Source of the DNA: Actinocatenispora rupis
GTDB taxonomy: Bacteria; Actinomycetota; Actinomycetes; Mycobacteriales; Micromonosporaceae
Direction of reading: 5' to 3'
Length of the DNA: 64,000 bases
NCBI RefSeq assembly: GCF_016861975.1
Contig: NZ_BOMB01000025.1
Location: 1 to 64,000, forward strand
This document shows positions 26,812 through 35,866 of the stretch, piece after piece (position 1 is the stretch's first letter; the number at the start of each line of letters is the position of its first letter). The notes below the pieces were generated by a model. It was given only the letters and a program-made list of their open reading frames with translations, did not search any database and was not told where the DNA came from. The position numbers and the translations under genes were made by a program.

Positions 26812-28317
26812 TCAGCCGCGACCGCCGCTCGGGAGTGCACGCGCCCCGCCGGGGAGTGCGCGGGGTGTGCCGGCGAAACCGCCCTGGCCAGTACGTGAAC
26901 CGCCGGGCCCGCTCGGCGTGTTGCTGCGGGAACTCGGCGCGGTGACGGCAACCGGCCTGCCGTCGTCGGGTGCCGCGGGCCGCCGGCCGGTCGGGCGGTC
27001 CGCGCCGTCCGGTACGAACGCCGCCCGTCCCGCGCGCCAGTCGCGACGCCGACCGCGCGGGACGACCCGGGAACCGATCAGCGCCAGTACGGCGAGGGCG
27101 AGGAGTGCCGCGGCGGTGATGCCGGCGGCGAGCTTCACGGTGCGCAGCGGGTCGGCGCGGGTCCGCGGGTCGGCCATCGACCTGTCGCCGGACCCGGCCG
27201 GCGCCGCCCCCGCGTCGTCCTTGAGCGTCGCCGTGAGCGCCCGGTACGGGTTGACCACGCCGTATCCGACGGTCGCGTTCCAGCCCTGCGGCGGGTGGTC
27301 GGCGGTGCGGAGGATGCGCTCGCGCACCTGCTCCGCACTGAGCTTCGGCTCGTACGCCCGGATCAGCGCGGCGACACCCGCCACGTACGGCGTGGCGAAG
27401 CTGGTGCCGGCCGGGAAGGTGATGAAGCCGCCGCCGGCGGGCGCCGGCCCGTCGATGTCCTTGCCGGGACCGGCCAGTTCCAGATAGTTCCCGGTACTGG
27501 AGGAGCCGACGTGGCCGCCCTTCTCGTCGATGCCGCCCACGGCGAGCACGCCGGGCAGCGCCGCCGGGTACTGCGCCTCGCCGTTGGCGTCGGTGTTGCC
27601 CTCGTTGCCGGCGGCGGCGACCAGCACCACGTCGTGCGCCAGCGCGTACTTCACCGCGCTGCGCAGCGCGTCGGTCGGCACCGTCGTCAGCGACATGTTG
27701 ACGACCCTGGCGCCGGCGTCGGTGGCGCGCCGGATCGCGTCGGCGATGTACCCCGGCGTGGCGTCGCTGCCCTTCTGATCGTTCACCAGCACCCGGTACG
27801 GCAGGATCTCGGCGTCCGGCGCCACCCCGTAGAACGGGGTGCCGGTGTCGTCGCGGCCGGCGATGATGCCCGCGACCACGGTGCCGTGTCCGTACTGGTC
27901 GCAGGTGCCGTTGCCGTCGGCGAGGTAGTCGTGACCGCCCTCGTACACCGCGTTCTTGAGGACGACGTTGTCGGGGGAGACGCCGGAGTCGATGACGGCG
28001 ACCTTGACGCCCTGGCCGCGGCTGAGCGGCCACGCGCGCTGCGGCTGGACCCGGTCGAGCCCCCACGGCGTCCGCTGGAGGGGGTTGTCGTGCGTGGCGC
28101 CGGCCGGTACGTGGCAGCTCTGCTGCGCGGCGACGGTGCCGCTGCCGGTGGCGACGTGGTGCTTCTTCGGCGCCGCGGCGGCCGGCACCGCCACCGCCAC
28201 CGCCACCGCCACCGCCGCGAGCGTGACGACGAGCCCTGCGGCGACACCCGCCCGGACCAGGGCAACCCGGATACTCGACCCGTTCGGCACGAAAGAAAGA
28301 CTAGTCGAGCGCCGCAC
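26812..28317 (-). CDS. mycP: Mycosin (MycP), long cysteine-containing form
   Basis: 501 residues from GTG 28317: signal helix (VAVAVAVAVPAAAAP), then the classical mycosin N-terminal extension that wraps the active-site cleft, triad D110 (VAVIDSGVS), H144 (YGHGTVVAG) and S306 (GTSFATPYVAG), a membrane helix (VKLAAGITAAALLALAVLALIG) and a Pro/Gly-rich cytoplasmic tail. C68 (QQSCHVP) and C139 (NGTCDQYGHG) fit the conserved mycosin disulfide. This is therefore closest to the structural MycP that caps ESX complexes, unlike the two shorter enzymes. No strong ribosome site is seen; GTG 28290 is a possible alternative start. Confidence 0.92.
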   Translation of the reverse strand: MRRSTSLSFVPNGSSIRVALVRAGVAAGLVVTLAAVAVAVAVAVPAAAAPKKHHVATGSGTVAAQQSCHVPAGATHDNPLQRTPWGLDRVQPQRAWPLSRGQGVKVAVIDSGVSPDNVVLKNAVYEGGHDYLADGNGTCDQYGHGTVVAGIIAGRDDTGTPFYGVAPDAEILPYRVLVNDQKGSDATPGYIADAIRRATDAGARVVNMSLTTVPTDALRSAVKYALAHDVVLVAAAGNEGNTDANGEAQYPAALPGVLAVGGIDEKGGHVGSSSTGNYLELAGPGKDIDGPAPAGGGFITFPAGTSFATPYVAGVAALIRAYEPKLSAEQVRERILRTADHPPQGWNATVGYGVVNPYRALTATLKDDAGAAPAGSGDRSMADPRTRADPLRTVKLAAGITAAALLALAVLALIGSRVVPRGRRRDWRAGRAAFVPDGADRPTGRRPAAPDDGRPVAVTAPSSRSNTPSGPGGSRTGQGGFAGTPRALPGGARALPSGGRG

Positions 28318-28432
28318 CCCGGGCAGTGACGGAATGACGACGAGAGGTCGTGCCCGGGATCGAGGAGTACCGATCTTGGTGCGCTCTTGTAGGTTGGATC
28401 CGCTGCATGAGCTGACCGGCGGGAGGTGTGTC

Positions 28433-28792
28433 GTGCGGGACGGTTACTACGCGAGCTGGCGGGACCAGGAGTACGAGGCGAGCCCGGACGGCGACCGTGT
28501 TCGGCTCTACAGCGGCGGTCCCGTCGCCGGCTTCGAACAGATCGGCGCCGAGCGATACCTGCGGGTCGTGCCGCGGACCGACGTCGCCGAGCTGACGTAC
28601 GTGACGAGCCGGTGCACGTGGCGCGGCCAGCCGTTCCAGGTGATCGGCGAGCACGGGCAGTGGCTCCGGCTGGAGTACCTGGGCGAGCTGCCGGCGCCGT
28701 CCGACCTCGGCCTCGCGGCGTACGACCGGGACGTCCACCAGGTGTGGGCGCGGCGCGCCGAGATCGGCGAGATCAGCGAGCAGCGCGGCTGA
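28433..28792 (+). CDS. Conserved hypothetical protein beside the type VII locus
   Basis: 119 residues from GTG 28433 with GGGAGG eight bases upstream. The sequence (VRDGYYASWRDQEYEASPDG ... TYVTSRCTWRGQPFQVIGEH ... WARRAEIGEISEQRG) is acidic, soluble and without signal peptide or known motif. It is divergent from the long mycosin and lies 92 bases before the SseB-like gene. Small proteins of this look occur beside type VII genes in other actinomycetes to my recollection, but no function is known to me. The longer frame running upstream to 27956 overlaps mycP and is not coding. Confidence 0.72.
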   Translation: MRDGYYASWRDQEYEASPDGDRVRLYSGGPVAGFEQIGAERYLRVVPRTDVAELTYVTSRCTWRGQPFQVIGEHGQWLRLEYLGELPAPSDLGLAAYDRDVHQVWARRAEIGEISEQRG

Positions 28793-28884
28793 CGACGCGC
28801 CCGTGCCCGGGTAGACCCGGACCGGTACGTTGACCAGCGGCGCGGTGTCCGAACCCCGTGTGTCGAGGCGGCAAGGAGGCGAGC

Positions 28885-31365
28885 ATGGCCGACGGCTGGG
28901 AGCCGGCGAACGATCTCGAACAGCAACTGTTCGACGCCATGCAGCGCGGTGAGCAGGACCGGTACTTCCAGGTGCTCGGGGCGACCGACCTGCTCCTCCC
29001 GATCCCGATGGACGCCAACGGCGCGCCCAACCCCACCGGCTGGGCCACCTGGGCGTACGAGGGGCGCACCTACCTGCTCGCGTTCACCTCGCGCGAGGCG
29101 ATGACCTCCACCCTCGGGCAGTACGCGGGGGAGTTCCGCACGGCGCGGCTCGGTGAGATCTCCGCCCGCTGGCCGGACCAGTCGTGGTGGCTCGCCATCG
29201 ACTTCGGCCTGCCGATCGCCGGCTACCTCCCGGCGAACTTCGTGAGTCAGATCACCGGCGTACCGGCGGGGCAGTCGGCGGACCAGGCGCCGCCGGACGA
29301 GACGCCGGCGGCCGACCCGCCCGCGCAGCCCGCCGACCCGTCCGCGTGGGCGCCGGCGGCCGAGCAGCCCGCCGCCGACACCACCGACGCGGTACCGGAG
29401 CAGGGCGTCGCGGACCAGCCCGCCGCGAGCGAGCCCGGCCCGGCGCCCGGGCAGAACGGCGAGTTCCAGCCGGCGAACGAGGCGGAGGAGGCGCTGCTGC
29501 GCTCCGCCGCGGCCGGCGACCGGAAGACGTTCATGGACGCGCTGCTCGCGGCGTACACGCTGATCCCGGTGCCACCGGGGGTGACCACCCAGCCCGCCGT
29601 CACCGACCCGTCGTTCCCGTGGCCGAGCATCGACCGCGGCGGATACGTGCAGGTCCCCATCTTCACCTCCACCGAACGCATGCGCGAACGCGTCGGCGAC
29701 GCGCCGTACGCGGTGGCGCCGTTCGTCCTCGTACTGGAGAACTGGCCGCACCGCGACTGGTCGCTCGCCCTCAACCCGGACACCCCGATCGGCGCGACCC
29801 TCGACGGCGAACGCATCGGCGAACTCGCCGACTGGGCCCGCCAGACCCAGCTCGCCGAACGACTCGGCGTCCGCGTACCGGCCGTGGTGCCCGCCGAGCC
29901 CGACGCCGCGCCGGTCGCCGACGCGGACCCGTCGGTCGCCGATGCGGACCCGTCGGTGGAGCCGGCCGAGCCCGCCGCGGCGACGTCCGCCGAGCCCGCG
30001 ACATCGGGGGACGGTGAGCAGGCGGCCTCCGCCGATCCGGTACCGGACGGGCAGGTCGACGAGGCGGTGCCCACCGCCGATCAGGCCACCGCTACGGGCG
30101 GGGCCACGTTGGACCAGCCGGCGCGTTCCGTGGCTGCGGACGGCGCGGCCGACGGGCAGGCTGCGGTCGACGAGCCGGTGGCCGACGTCGCCGCCGACGG
30201 TACGGACGTTGCCGAGTCGAACGGTGGCCAGCCCGTCGCCGACACGGCCCCGGCGGACGACGCGCATTCCGCCGACGATGCGCCGGCACCGGGCGACGGG
30301 TCGGACGACCGCGTATCGGCTGAAGACGCGGCAGGCACGCAGGCCGAGGCCGCCGATTCCGCGACGCCGGATTCCGCGGAGCTGGCGACTCCGGTCGAGA
30401 CGACGAATCCCGTCACCGTCGAGGAGGCCGCACCGTCCGAGCAGGCGGCCCCCGAGGCGGTGGCTACCTCCGCGGACGAGACCGACCCGGACGCGGGCAC
30501 CGAGACGACCACCGGCTCCGACGACGCCACGAGCCGTGACGACGCCGCAGGTACCGAGGACGCTGCGGGTTCCGAGGACGCCGTAGGTTCCGACGAGACC
30601 GCAGGTACCGAGGCCGCTGCGGGCACCGACGAGGCCGCGGGTTCCGAGGACGCCGCGAGTCGTGACGAGGCCGCGGGTTCCGATGAGGCCGCGGGTTCTG
30701 ACGACAGTGTTGATTCGGGCGTCGGCGCCGGGACTGACGCGACCGCTGGTTCCGACGACGCCGCTGGCTCCGGTGAGGATTCTGGTGCCGCCGCCGGCGC
30801 CGGTCCCAACGACGGCGCTGACGCCGATGCGGGCGCTGGTACCGGCGAAGGCGCCGGTGCGGCGGAGGGCGTGAGTCCGGCTGCGGCGGTCGGCGCGGAC
30901 GCGGCGCCGGTCGTCGACGACGAGGAGACGCCGGAGTGGCCGCCGCGGCCGAAGCCGGACCCGACGCCCGAGCCGCTGCCCGCGCTGACGTTCCCGGCGA
31001 TGTTGCAGAAGCCGGTGCCGGACGACCAGGTCGCGTTCTACCTGGAGCGGCACTTCGACCGCGTCGGCGGGTACGTGCACCGTGTCGCGGACGGTCCGGT
31101 GCGTGCCGCCGATCTGCGCACGGCGGTGCTGCTCGGTGGTGAGGACGAGCCGGTGCACGCGATCCGGTGGAACGTCGAGTCCGGGCGGCTGTTGCCGCAG
31201 CTGGGCGTGCTGCGTTCACCGACCGACCCGGAGCTGGTCGAGTACCGGATCGCGACGACGCGGCTGCCGCACGGCGCGGAGCTGTACCGGATCGACGCGG
31301 AGGGTACGACGACGGTGTTGGCCGTGTTCAACGCCGACCACCACCGCTGGCACCCGCTGACCTGA
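28885..31365 (+). CDS. SseB-like repeat protein with long acidic low-complexity region
   Basis: ATG 28885 after AAGGAGG; 826 residues, cytoplasmic by sequence. Two SseB-type N-terminal domains at about 1-125 (LEQQLFDAMQRGEQDRYFQVL ... LLLPI) and 194-324 (AEEALLRSAAAGDRKTFMDAL ... LIPVPP). Residues about 335-685 are Asp/Glu/Ala/Thr-rich and contain an exact six-residue periodicity. A C-terminal domain from about 690 (FPAMLQKPVPDDQVAFYLER ... HHRWHPLT) is again well folded in appearance. SseB-like domains are known from secretion-system accessory proteins, and the position suggests a type VII role such as chaperone or regulator, which is inference. I do not recognise the C-terminal domain. Confidence 0.82.
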   Translation: MADGWEPANDLEQQLFDAMQRGEQDRYFQVLGATDLLLPIPMDANGAPNPTGWATWAYEGRTYLLAFTSREAMTSTLGQYAGEFRTARLGEISARWPDQSWWLAIDFGLPIAGYLPANFVSQITGVPAGQSADQAPPDETPAADPPAQPADPSAWAPAAEQPAADTTDAVPEQGVADQPAASEPGPAPGQNGEFQPANEAEEALLRSAAAGDRKTFMDALLAAYTLIPVPPGVTTQPAVTDPSFPWPSIDRGGYVQVPIFTSTERMRERVGDAPYAVAPFVLVLENWPHRDWSLALNPDTPIGATLDGERIGELADWARQTQLAERLGVRVPAVVPAEPDAAPVADADPSVADADPSVEPAEPAAATSAEPATSGDGEQAASADPVPDGQVDEAVPTADQATATGGATLDQPARSVAADGAADGQAAVDEPVADVAADGTDVAESNGGQPVADTAPADDAHSADDAPAPGDGSDDRVSAEDAAGTQAEAADSATPDSAELATPVETTNPVTVEEAAPSEQAAPEAVATSADETDPDAGTETTTGSDDATSRDDAAGTEDAAGSEDAVGSDETAGTEAAAGTDEAAGSEDAASRDEAAGSDEAAGSDDSVDSGVGAGTDATAGSDDAAGSGEDSGAAAGAGPNDGADADAGAGTGEGAGAAEGVSPAAAVGADAAPVVDDEETPEWPPRPKPDPTPEPLPALTFPAMLQKPVPDDQVAFYLERHFDRVGGYVHRVADGPVRAADLRTAVLLGGEDEPVHAIRWNVESGRLLPQLGVLRSPTDPELVEYRIATTRLPHGAELYRIDAEGTTTVLAVFNADHHRWHPLT
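30520..30717 (+). repeat. 18-bp in-frame minisatellite (11 units)
   Basis: Eleven consecutive 18-bp units encode variants of the hexapeptide DEAAGS (DDATSR, DDAAGT, EDAAGS, EDAVGS, DETAGT, EAAAGT, DEAAGS, EDAASR, DEAAGS, DEAAGS, DDSVDS). The array lies in the acidic region of the SseB-like gene and changes in copy number would keep the frame. Confidence 0.85.
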
Positions 31366-31675
31366 ACCTGCCGGCGAGTCCGCCGGCGCACGGTGTCGGG
31401 CGACGACCGCTGCCGGTCACCTGAGCCGGTGGGCGGTGTCCGGCGGCGCATGGTGTCGACGCGGAGCGTCTGCCGGCAACCGGTGGCCGGACCCGCGTTC
31501 GGCCGCACACTGACCGCGTCGTACCTGGTGACCGTCGTCAACCAGCCGCACAGGACCGCCGGCGCGAACCGTCGACCACCGGGGACGACCTACCGCTGCC
31601 GCGGCGGCCATGTGACCCGAGCCTGTTGGCGCTGGTACCGGTCCGACGCGCGATGTCCGCCCGAGCCGGGGCTAA
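31366..31675. other. Intergenic stretch with an imperfect 60-bp tandem repeat
   Basis: The 310 bases between the SseB-like gene and the hydrolase contain no convincing ORF or RNA gene. Bases 31379-31438 and 31439-31498 are an imperfect tandem duplication (both start TCCGNCGGCGCAYGGTGTCG and share TGCCGG near base 41). It marks the edge of the type VII region. Confidence 0.5.
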
Positions 31676-32593
31676 TTACTCCTTGATCCAGCGGAGGATT
31701 TCGCCGGTGACCAGGTCGGGGACCTCCTGCTGGGGGAAGTGGCCGACCCGGTCGACGAGGCGCCACTCGTACCGGGCGGCGACGTAGCGGCCGGAGCCCT
31801 GCGCGGTGCGGGGCAGCATGCCGGTGTCGTCGCCGCCGTGGAGTTGCAGGGTGGGGCTGGTGATGGGCTGCTGCATCAGTTTCACGAAGCGCCGGCCGCT
31901 GGGGCGCAGCGCGCCGCGGAACACCCAGCGGTACGCCTCCAGCGCGCAGAACGCGGCGGGCGGGATCTGGATCGCGTCGCGGCAGTGCCGCGCGTACTCG
32001 GCGAACTCGGCGCTGGTGCGCCACGGCCCGGCCCAGTCGGCGAGCAGTTCGCCGGCGATGGCGGCGTCGTCGCGAGTGAGGACGTGCTCGTACCGGGGGA
32101 CCTGGAACTTCAGCAGGTGGCGGCTGGCGGAGAGCTGCCCGCGCGGGTCGGAGAACAGTCCGGTACGCAGGCGCAGCGGGTGGGCGGCGTCGAGCACGAC
32201 GAGCCGGCGGACGCGTGGCGGGTGGAAGGCGGCGGTCATCCAGGCGAGCAGCCCGCCGAGGTCGTGGCCGACGAGGACGGCGTCGCGCTCGCCGAGGGCG
32301 CGGATGAGCCCGTCAACGTCCGCCGACATCGTGTACCCGTCGTATCCGCGGGGTGGCTTGTCGCTCGCGCCGTACCCGCGGAGGTCGACGGCGACGGCCC
32401 GGTAGCCGGCGTCGGCGAGGGCGGGAAGCTGGTGGCGCCAGCCGTACCAGGTCTCGGGGAAGCCGTGCAGGAACAGCACGAGCGGTCCGGCGCCGGCCTC
32501 GACGACGTGGAACCGGCTGCCGTTGGCCCCGACGAACCGGTGGGTCCACGGCCCGTCGACCAGTACGCAGCTTTCATCGGGCGGGGCGACCAT
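31676..32593 (-). CDS. Alpha/beta hydrolase, epoxide-hydrolase type
   Basis: 305 residues from ATG 32593. The oxyanion-hole motif HGFPETWYGW and the nucleophile elbow GHDLGG, with Asp rather than Ser, mark the epoxide hydrolase/haloalkane dehalogenase branch; the catalytic His is most likely in DRVGHFPQQE near the C-terminus. No signal peptide, so cytoplasmic. Substrate unknown. It lies downstream of nhaA on the same strand with a 35-base gap. Confidence 0.88.
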   Translation of the reverse strand: MVAPPDESCVLVDGPWTHRFVGANGSRFHVVEAGAGPLVLFLHGFPETWYGWRHQLPALADAGYRAVAVDLRGYGASDKPPRGYDGYTMSADVDGLIRALGERDAVLVGHDLGGLLAWMTAAFHPPRVRRLVVLDAAHPLRLRTGLFSDPRGQLSASRHLLKFQVPRYEHVLTRDDAAIAGELLADWAGPWRTSAEFAEYARHCRDAIQIPPAAFCALEAYRWVFRGALRPSGRRFVKLMQQPITSPTLQLHGGDDTGMLPRTAQGSGRYVAARYEWRLVDRVGHFPQQEVPDLVTGEILRWIKE

Positions 32594-32628
32594 GCGTCCA
32601 GGGTAGGCGCCGGCCCCTGAGAGAACGG

Positions 32629-33864
32629 TCAGGACCGGGCCCGGTGGGCGCGGACACGTCGCCGGAGCAGCGCGGCGGCCAGCAGCGAGGCGATCAGCGA
32701 ACCGGTCAGTACGGCCGCCTTGATGCGGCCGGCCTCGGCGCCGACCCCGAAGGACAGTTCGGCGATCAGCAGGCTGACGGTGAAGCCACACCCGGCGAGT
32801 ACGCTCACCGCGGCCAGGTCGCGCCGGTGCATCCCGGCGGGCAGCCGCGCCAGCCGGAGACGGGTGGCGAGCCCGGCGCCGCCGAGTACGCCGAGGGTCT
32901 TGCCGACGACGAGCCCGGCGACGACCGCCCACGCGACCCGGTCCGTGGCGAACGCCCGCAGCGCGGCCGGCGACAGCGCGACCCCGGCGGCGAAGAACGC
33001 GAACAGCGGTACGCAGAACCCGGCGCTGACCGGCTGTAACCGGTGCTCCAGCCGTTCGGCGGGTGACGCGGACTCGCCGGGATCCGGGCGTACCCGGGTG
33101 AGCAGGCCGATCGCGACGCCGGCGAGGGTGGCGTGGATGCCCGAGGCGTGCAGCAGCGCCCACGCCAACACCCCGAGCACCAGGTACGCCGGCCACAGTC
33201 GGTGCGGGCGCCGGCCGCGGATCCGCAGCCGCTGGAGCCCCGCGTACCCGAGGAGGGCGGCGACCGCGCCGAGCAGCGGGAGTACGGCGAGGTGGGCGGT
33301 GAACAGGACGGCGATGAGCAGGATCGCGCCGAGGTCGTCGACGACGGCGAGCGACAGCAGGAACACCCGTACGCTCGGCGGCAGCGCACTCGCCGTGATC
33401 GCGAGTACGGCCAGGGCGAAGGCGATGTCGGTGGCGACCGGAACCGCCCAGGCGTCGCCGATGCCCGGGGCGCCCGCGCCGACCGCGAGCGCCACCAGAA
33501 CCGGCACGACCATCCCGCCGACCGCGGCGAACACCGGCAGCAGCGCCTGCCGTACGGTGCGCAGTTCGCCGACGACGAGTTCGCGTTTCAGTTCCAGGCC
33601 GGCGACCACGAAGAACAGCGTGAGCAGCCCGTCGGTCGCCCACGCGCCGACGGACAGGTGCAGGTGCAGTGCGGCGGGCCCGACCTCCGCGTCCCGCACC
33701 ATCCGGTACGCCCCGGCGAACGGCCCGTTCGCGGCGACCAGCGCGGCGGCCGTCGCGCCGAGCAGGATCATCCCGCCGATCGTCTCGGTACGGAGGAAGC
33801 CGGCCACCGTGGCGGCCGCCGTACGGGTGCGGGCGATGGGAGCGGGACGGTCACCTCGGGTCAC
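32629..33864 (-). CDS. nhaA: Na+/H+ antiporter NhaA
   Basis: 411 residues with about eleven to twelve membrane helices. The ion-binding region is intact: VPVATDIAFALAVL holds the first essential Asp and SLAVVDDLGAI the pair equivalent to D163-D164 of E. coli NhaA. It exchanges external protons for internal sodium at alkaline pH. GTG 33864 has AGGAG upstream. The N-terminal cytoplasmic extension is short. Confidence 0.95.
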   Translation of the reverse strand: MTRGDRPAPIARTRTAAATVAGFLRTETIGGMILLGATAAALVAANGPFAGAYRMVRDAEVGPAALHLHLSVGAWATDGLLTLFFVVAGLELKRELVVGELRTVRQALLPVFAAVGGMVVPVLVALAVGAGAPGIGDAWAVPVATDIAFALAVLAITASALPPSVRVFLLSLAVVDDLGAILLIAVLFTAHLAVLPLLGAVAALLGYAGLQRLRIRGRRPHRLWPAYLVLGVLAWALLHASGIHATLAGVAIGLLTRVRPDPGESASPAERLEHRLQPVSAGFCVPLFAFFAAGVALSPAALRAFATDRVAWAVVAGLVVGKTLGVLGGAGLATRLRLARLPAGMHRRDLAAVSVLAGCGFTVSLLIAELSFGVGAEAGRIKAAVLTGSLIASLLAAALLRRRVRAHRARS

Positions 33865-33947
33865 GGACGGTCTCCTGGGCTGTGGGGTCGGGTCGACGCG
33901 TGCCGACCCGACTTCCCGGCGCTCCCAGGCGCCAACCCTACCGGCCG

Positions 33948-34586
33948 CTAGCTGCTCAGAAAGCTCAGAACGGCCATAACGCGACGGTGATCCGAGTCGC
34001 TGGGCGCCAGGCCGAGCTTGCCGAAGATGTTCGAGATGTGCTTCTCGACGGCACCCTCGGTGACCACCAGCGCCCGGGCGATCGCCGTGTTCGTGCGGCC
34101 CTCGGCCATCAGCCGCAGCACGTCCCGCTCGCGCGGCGTCAACGTACGCACCGGGTCCTTGCGGGACACGAACAGCTGCGACACGACCTCCGGGTCGAGC
34201 ACCGTGCCGCCGCCGGCGACCCGGACCAGTCCGTCCAGGAACTCGTCCACGTCCGCGACCCGGTCCTTCAACAGGTATCCCACCGCGCCGACCCGGTCCG
34301 CGAGCAGGTCGTCCGCGTACGAGACCTCGACGTACTGGGAGAGGACGAGGATCGGGGTGCCAGGCACCGTACGCCGGGCCTCGATCGCGGCGCGCAGCCC
34401 CTCGTCGGTGTGGCTGGGCGGCATCCGGACGTCGACGATCGACACGTCGGGGCGGTGCTCGGTGATCGCGGTGACCAGCGACGGGCCGTCACCGACGGCG
34501 GCGACGACCTCGTGCCCGGCCTCGGTGACGAGCCGGACGATGCCCTCGCGCAGCAGTACGGAATCGTCGGCGACTACGACCCGCAT
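33948..34586 (-). CDS. LuxR-family (NarL-type) response regulator
   Basis: 212 residues: receiver domain with D7-D8 and phosphoacceptor D52 (SIVDVRMPP), Lys in LLKDR, then a C-terminal LuxR helix-turn-helix (LTPRERDVLRLMAEGRTNTAIARAL ... VEKHISNIFGKL). ATG 34586 lies inside the end of the kinase gene (13-base overlap), so the two are coupled. Targets unknown. Confidence 0.95.
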   Translation of the reverse strand: MRVVVADDSVLLREGIVRLVTEAGHEVVAAVGDGPSLVTAITEHRPDVSIVDVRMPPSHTDEGLRAAIEARRTVPGTPILVLSQYVEVSYADDLLADRVGAVGYLLKDRVADVDEFLDGLVRVAGGGTVLDPEVVSQLFVSRKDPVRTLTPRERDVLRLMAEGRTNTAIARALVVTEGAVEKHISNIFGKLGLAPSDSDHRRVMAVLSFLSS

Positions 34587-35866
34587 GGCAGCTCCGCGGT
34601 CAGGACGGTCGGGCCGCCCTCGGGACTGTCCAGGTCGAACCGGCCGTCCGCGGCGCGGACCCGGTCGGCGAGGCCGGCGAGGCCGTGGCCCTTGGCGGAG
34701 TGGGCGCCACCCACCCCGTTGTCGGAGATCGTCACGTAGACCACACTGCCATCCCCGGTCACCCGGACCCGGCACCAGGTGGCGCGGCTGTGCTTCGCCA
34801 CGTTCGTCAGGGCCTCGGCGACCAGGAAGTACGCGGTGTTCTCGACGGTGGTGGGCAGCCGGTCCGGCGAGGGCAGGTCGACCTCCAGCTCGGTCTGCAC
34901 CGTGCAGCGGCCGGTGACGGCGGCCAGCGCGGCGGCCAGCCCGCGGTCGGCGAGGATCGGTGGGGCGATGCCGCGGGACAGCGCGCGCAACTCGTCCAGC
35001 GTCTCCCGGGTCTGCTCGATCGCCTCGGCCAGCAGCGGCGCCGCGGCCTCCGGATCCGTACGCATCCGGCGCTGCGCGAGGCTCAGGTCCATGGTGAGCC
35101 GGACCAGCCGCTGCTGCGGCCCGTCGTGGATGTCGCGCTCCAGCCTGCGCAGCGCGGACGCCTCGGCGGAGCGCGCCGCCTCGCGGCTCTCGGTCAGCTC
35201 CTCGACCCGCTCCTGCAGCGCGGTGACCCGCTCCCGGGTCAGCAGCATCCGCGCGAACCCGGCCCGCATCAGCGCCATCCCTCGTACCACGAAAGGTGCA
35301 CTGACCAGGAACAACAGCCCCACCGCGGTGTTGACCGCCACGACGTTGCCGTACGTGTGCTGGAGGCCCATCAGGTCCGACAACCCCTGCTCGTACGGCA
35401 GGACGGCCCACTCCCACGCGAAGTTCAGCGTGTACCCGAGGCCGACGGCCCACCAGGTCACCGTGACCGAGAACGCGACCACCGCCGGTACGAGGGTGAA
35501 GACGCCCCAGAGCAGGTCGGCCCAGCTCTGCCCCTCGGTCAGCGGGATCAGCACGCGGCGCAGCCCGGTCCGCTTCGTGCGGTCCTTGTACCGCGGGACG
35601 GTGATCGGTCGGCGCAGCACCCGGTTGATCTGCCGGCGCTCCAGGTTGGCGAACGCCCGCGCGACGAACATGCCGCCGATCAGGACGAAGATGCCGCCCA
35701 TGGTGACGGCGGTGCCGACGCCGACGCAGAACATCGCCAGGACGACCACGAAGCTGGCGATCGACAGCGGCAGGCCGAGCAGGCAGTAGCCGGTGTCGAC
35801 ACCGAGCTGGTTGAGCAGGCTCCGCTGCCGCGGGTGGCGGTCGGCGGCGGGTACGGCGGTCGTCAT
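34574..35866 (-). CDS. Sensor histidine kinase (HisKA_3 type) with sensor membrane domain
   Basis: 430 residues from ATG 35866. The N-terminal half has four to five membrane helices in an arrangement like the actinobacterial 'sensor domain' (YCLLGLPLSIASFVVVLAMF, VTMGGIFVLIGGMFVARAF and a later pair). The HisKA_3 dimerisation helix carries LERDIHDGPQQRLVRL with the phosphoacceptor His, and the ATPase domain ends ISDNGVGG ... GHGLAGLADRV. It phosphorylates the LuxR regulator encoded 3' to and overlapping it. The signal is probably membrane or cell-envelope related, by analogy only. Confidence 0.93.
   Translation of the reverse strand: MTTAVPAADRHPRQRSLLNQLGVDTGYCLLGLPLSIASFVVVLAMFCVGVGTAVTMGGIFVLIGGMFVARAFANLERRQINRVLRRPITVPRYKDRTKRTGLRRVLIPLTEGQSWADLLWGVFTLVPAVVAFSVTVTWWAVGLGYTLNFAWEWAVLPYEQGLSDLMGLQHTYGNVVAVNTAVGLLFLVSAPFVVRGMALMRAGFARMLLTRERVTALQERVEELTESREAARSAEASALRRLERDIHDGPQQRLVRLTMDLSLAQRRMRTDPEAAAPLLAEAIEQTRETLDELRALSRGIAPPILADRGLAAALAAVTGRCTVQTELEVDLPSPDRLPTTVENTAYFLVAEALTNVAKHSRATWCRVRVTGDGSVVYVTISDNGVGGAHSAKGHGLAGLADRVRAADGRFDLDSPEGGPTVLTAELPCGS

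Noticed and set aside
8915-28317. Type VII locus as a recently acquired island
   Set aside because: No integrase, transposase, tRNA or attachment repeats at the ends and no visible change in base or codon use compared with neighbours.
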